Of a stretch of DNA of 12,198 nucleotides, positions 11,437 to 12,198 are shown piece by piece. How positions within the stretch are numbered: the first letter of the stretch is position 1; every line of letters starts with the position of its first letter. The notes under the pieces were generated by a model, which was not told the origin of the DNA, did no database searches, and saw only the letters and a list, made by a program, of their open reading frames with translations. The translations under genes and the position numbers were made by a program. This DNA is from Halovivax sp. (GTDB lineage: Archaea > Halobacteriota > Halobacteria > Halobacteriales > Natrialbaceae), in assembly GCA_007135505.1 (NCBI GenBank), contig SLIS01000400.1:1-12198 (forward strand), in the 5' to 3' direction.

Positions 11437-12198
11437 CACTGATTCACCACTAACCGTCCCTCCTCGTCGTACCTGAATCCGGCGTTTTCGAACCGTTCGC
11501 GAGCGATCGACTCGTCGAGTTCGCCGTCCGTCCCGGCGAACGGCGCCTCCGGGTCGGTTCCCGACCACGACCCGACGCTCGGGTCGGCGGTCGTCGACTG
11601 TGGGACGGCGATCGGCTCCGCGAATCCGTCGAACACCTCCGAGACGAGCCACTCCCGATCGAGCAGCGAGGCGACGGCACGCCTGAAGTGCGGGTTGGTG
11701 AACGGAGACCGTCTGAGATTGAACCCGACGTGGTAGAACGTCTGCGACGTGGATTCCAGCAGCGTCGCCGTCTCCGCCGACTGCGCCGTGGAAACGGCGT
11801 GTGGTTCGATCGGCGAAATCGTCACCGATCCGCTACCGTTGTCGACCTGCTCGATGGCTCCGCCGACGTTCGGTGCCGTGGAAACGCGCAGCTCCTCGGC
11901 CGAGGCTTCGGGGAGAGCGTTCGACTCGTGGCGGGTAACGTGATCGTCGAATCTGGTCAGCGTCAACCGATCGGTTTCGACGCGGTCGTCGAACACGTAC
12001 GGACCGCTGCCGACGCGGGGGACGTCGTCCGAGAGAAGTTCGTCTCTGAGCCACTCCTCGGTCGTCGCCGTCGCTTCGTCGAGGTCAGTCACGAGGGGTT
12101 CCCAGACGTGTTCCGGAAGGATTGGAACGGTGAGCGCGTCTTCGACGAGATCGGGCGACGCGTCGGTCGAAAGTCGAACGGTCGCCTCGTCGAGCTCC
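11436..12198 (-). CDS. Family-5 solute-binding protein, copy B, C-terminal 253 residues
   Basis: The gene runs in from beyond the right edge; the frame stays open to the edge, and the GTG at 12092 is internal, not the start. The visible part parallels residues 336-579 of copy A: LTVPILPEHVW, VGSGPYVFDD, a variable stretch, then VGFNLRRSPFTNPHFRRAVASLLDR, VFDGFAEPIAVP, PFAGTDGELDE, RFENAGFRYDEEGRLVVNQ and stop. It ends at the same place as copy A, in mid-domain III of a normal family-5 protein, so it should have the same permuted order, with the missing C-terminal segment at its unseen N-terminus. The stop overlaps the start of PAP2 copy B (ATGA). It presumably starts with a Tat lipoprotein signal like copy A, which is not visible here. 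Confidence 0.85.
   Translation of the reverse strand, partial: ELDEATVRLSTDASPDLVEDALTVPILPEHVWEPLVTDLDEATATTEEWLRDELLSDDVPRVGSGPYVFDDRVETDRLTLTRFDDHVTRHESNALPEASAEELRVSTAPNVGGAIEQVDNGSGSVTISPIEPHAVSTAQSAETATLLESTSQTFYHVGFNLRRSPFTNPHFRRAVASLLDREWLVSEVFDGFAEPIAVPQSTTADPSVGSWSGTDPEAPFAGTDGELDESIARERFENAGFRYDEEGRLVVNQ

Noticed and set aside
11437..11652. N-terminal extension of PAP2 copy B
   Set aside because: It overlaps the coding end of the binding-protein gene in another frame and is Arg-rich; the ATGA overlap start matches copy A.
11436..12092. GTG at 12092 as start of binding-protein copy B
   Set aside because: The frame continues upstream to the window edge with residues matching copy A (LTVPILPEHVW), so this GTG is an internal Val.

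Overview
The window looks like chromosomal DNA from a halophilic archaeon (class Halobacteria). It is GC-rich with G/C-ending codons. The soluble and extracytoplasmic proteins are strongly acidic. Several genes have a TATA-like element 26-30 bp before the start codon, which is typical of leaderless haloarchaeal transcripts. A Tat lipoprotein signal and haloarchaeal-type regulators fit as well. The genus cannot be fixed from the sequence alone. No tRNA, rRNA, CRISPR array or transposase gene was seen.

Layout, left to right. (1) 1-905, minus strand: the N-terminal part of a sodium:solute symporter (SSS family), overlapped ATGA-fashion by an upstream DUF3311-like two-helix membrane protein, and before that a 69-residue zinc-ribbon protein with a clear leaderless promoter. 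(2) 1044-5159, minus strand: a small DUF7344-like winged-helix protein; a 27-bp tandem direct repeat; an 835-residue membrane-tethered regulator with two C-terminal winged helices in the cytoplasm and a very acidic, N-glycosylation-prone ectodomain built on an 11-residue repeat; a hairpin-rich leader; and a six-helix DUF6159-type membrane protein. (3) 5393-7081: a divergent pair (BsuPI-domain protein on minus, DUF2797 protein on plus) followed by a small acidic Gly/Met-rich coiled-coil protein on plus, ending in a terminator-like hairpin. (4) 7129-12198, all minus: a two-gene module, extracellular solute-binding protein (family 5) plus PAP2-superfamily membrane phosphatase, present twice in tandem. 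In the upstream copy the two genes overlap by ATGA. In the downstream copy they are separated by 628 bp with no convincing gene.

The most striking feature is in region 4. The complete solute-binding protein is circularly permuted: the segment that normally ends a family-5 binding protein (second half of domain III) sits directly after the lipoprotein signal, and the usual N-terminal lobe follows. The partial paralogue ends at the equivalent point, so the permutation seems to predate the module duplication. No ABC permease or ATPase gene is visible. The binding protein is linked instead to an integral-membrane phosphatase/phosphotransferase, which suggests a lipid- or envelope-related job rather than ordinary peptide import; that is inference. 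The second notable system is the membrane-tethered transcription factor with its glycosylated-stalk-like ectodomain and structured leader.
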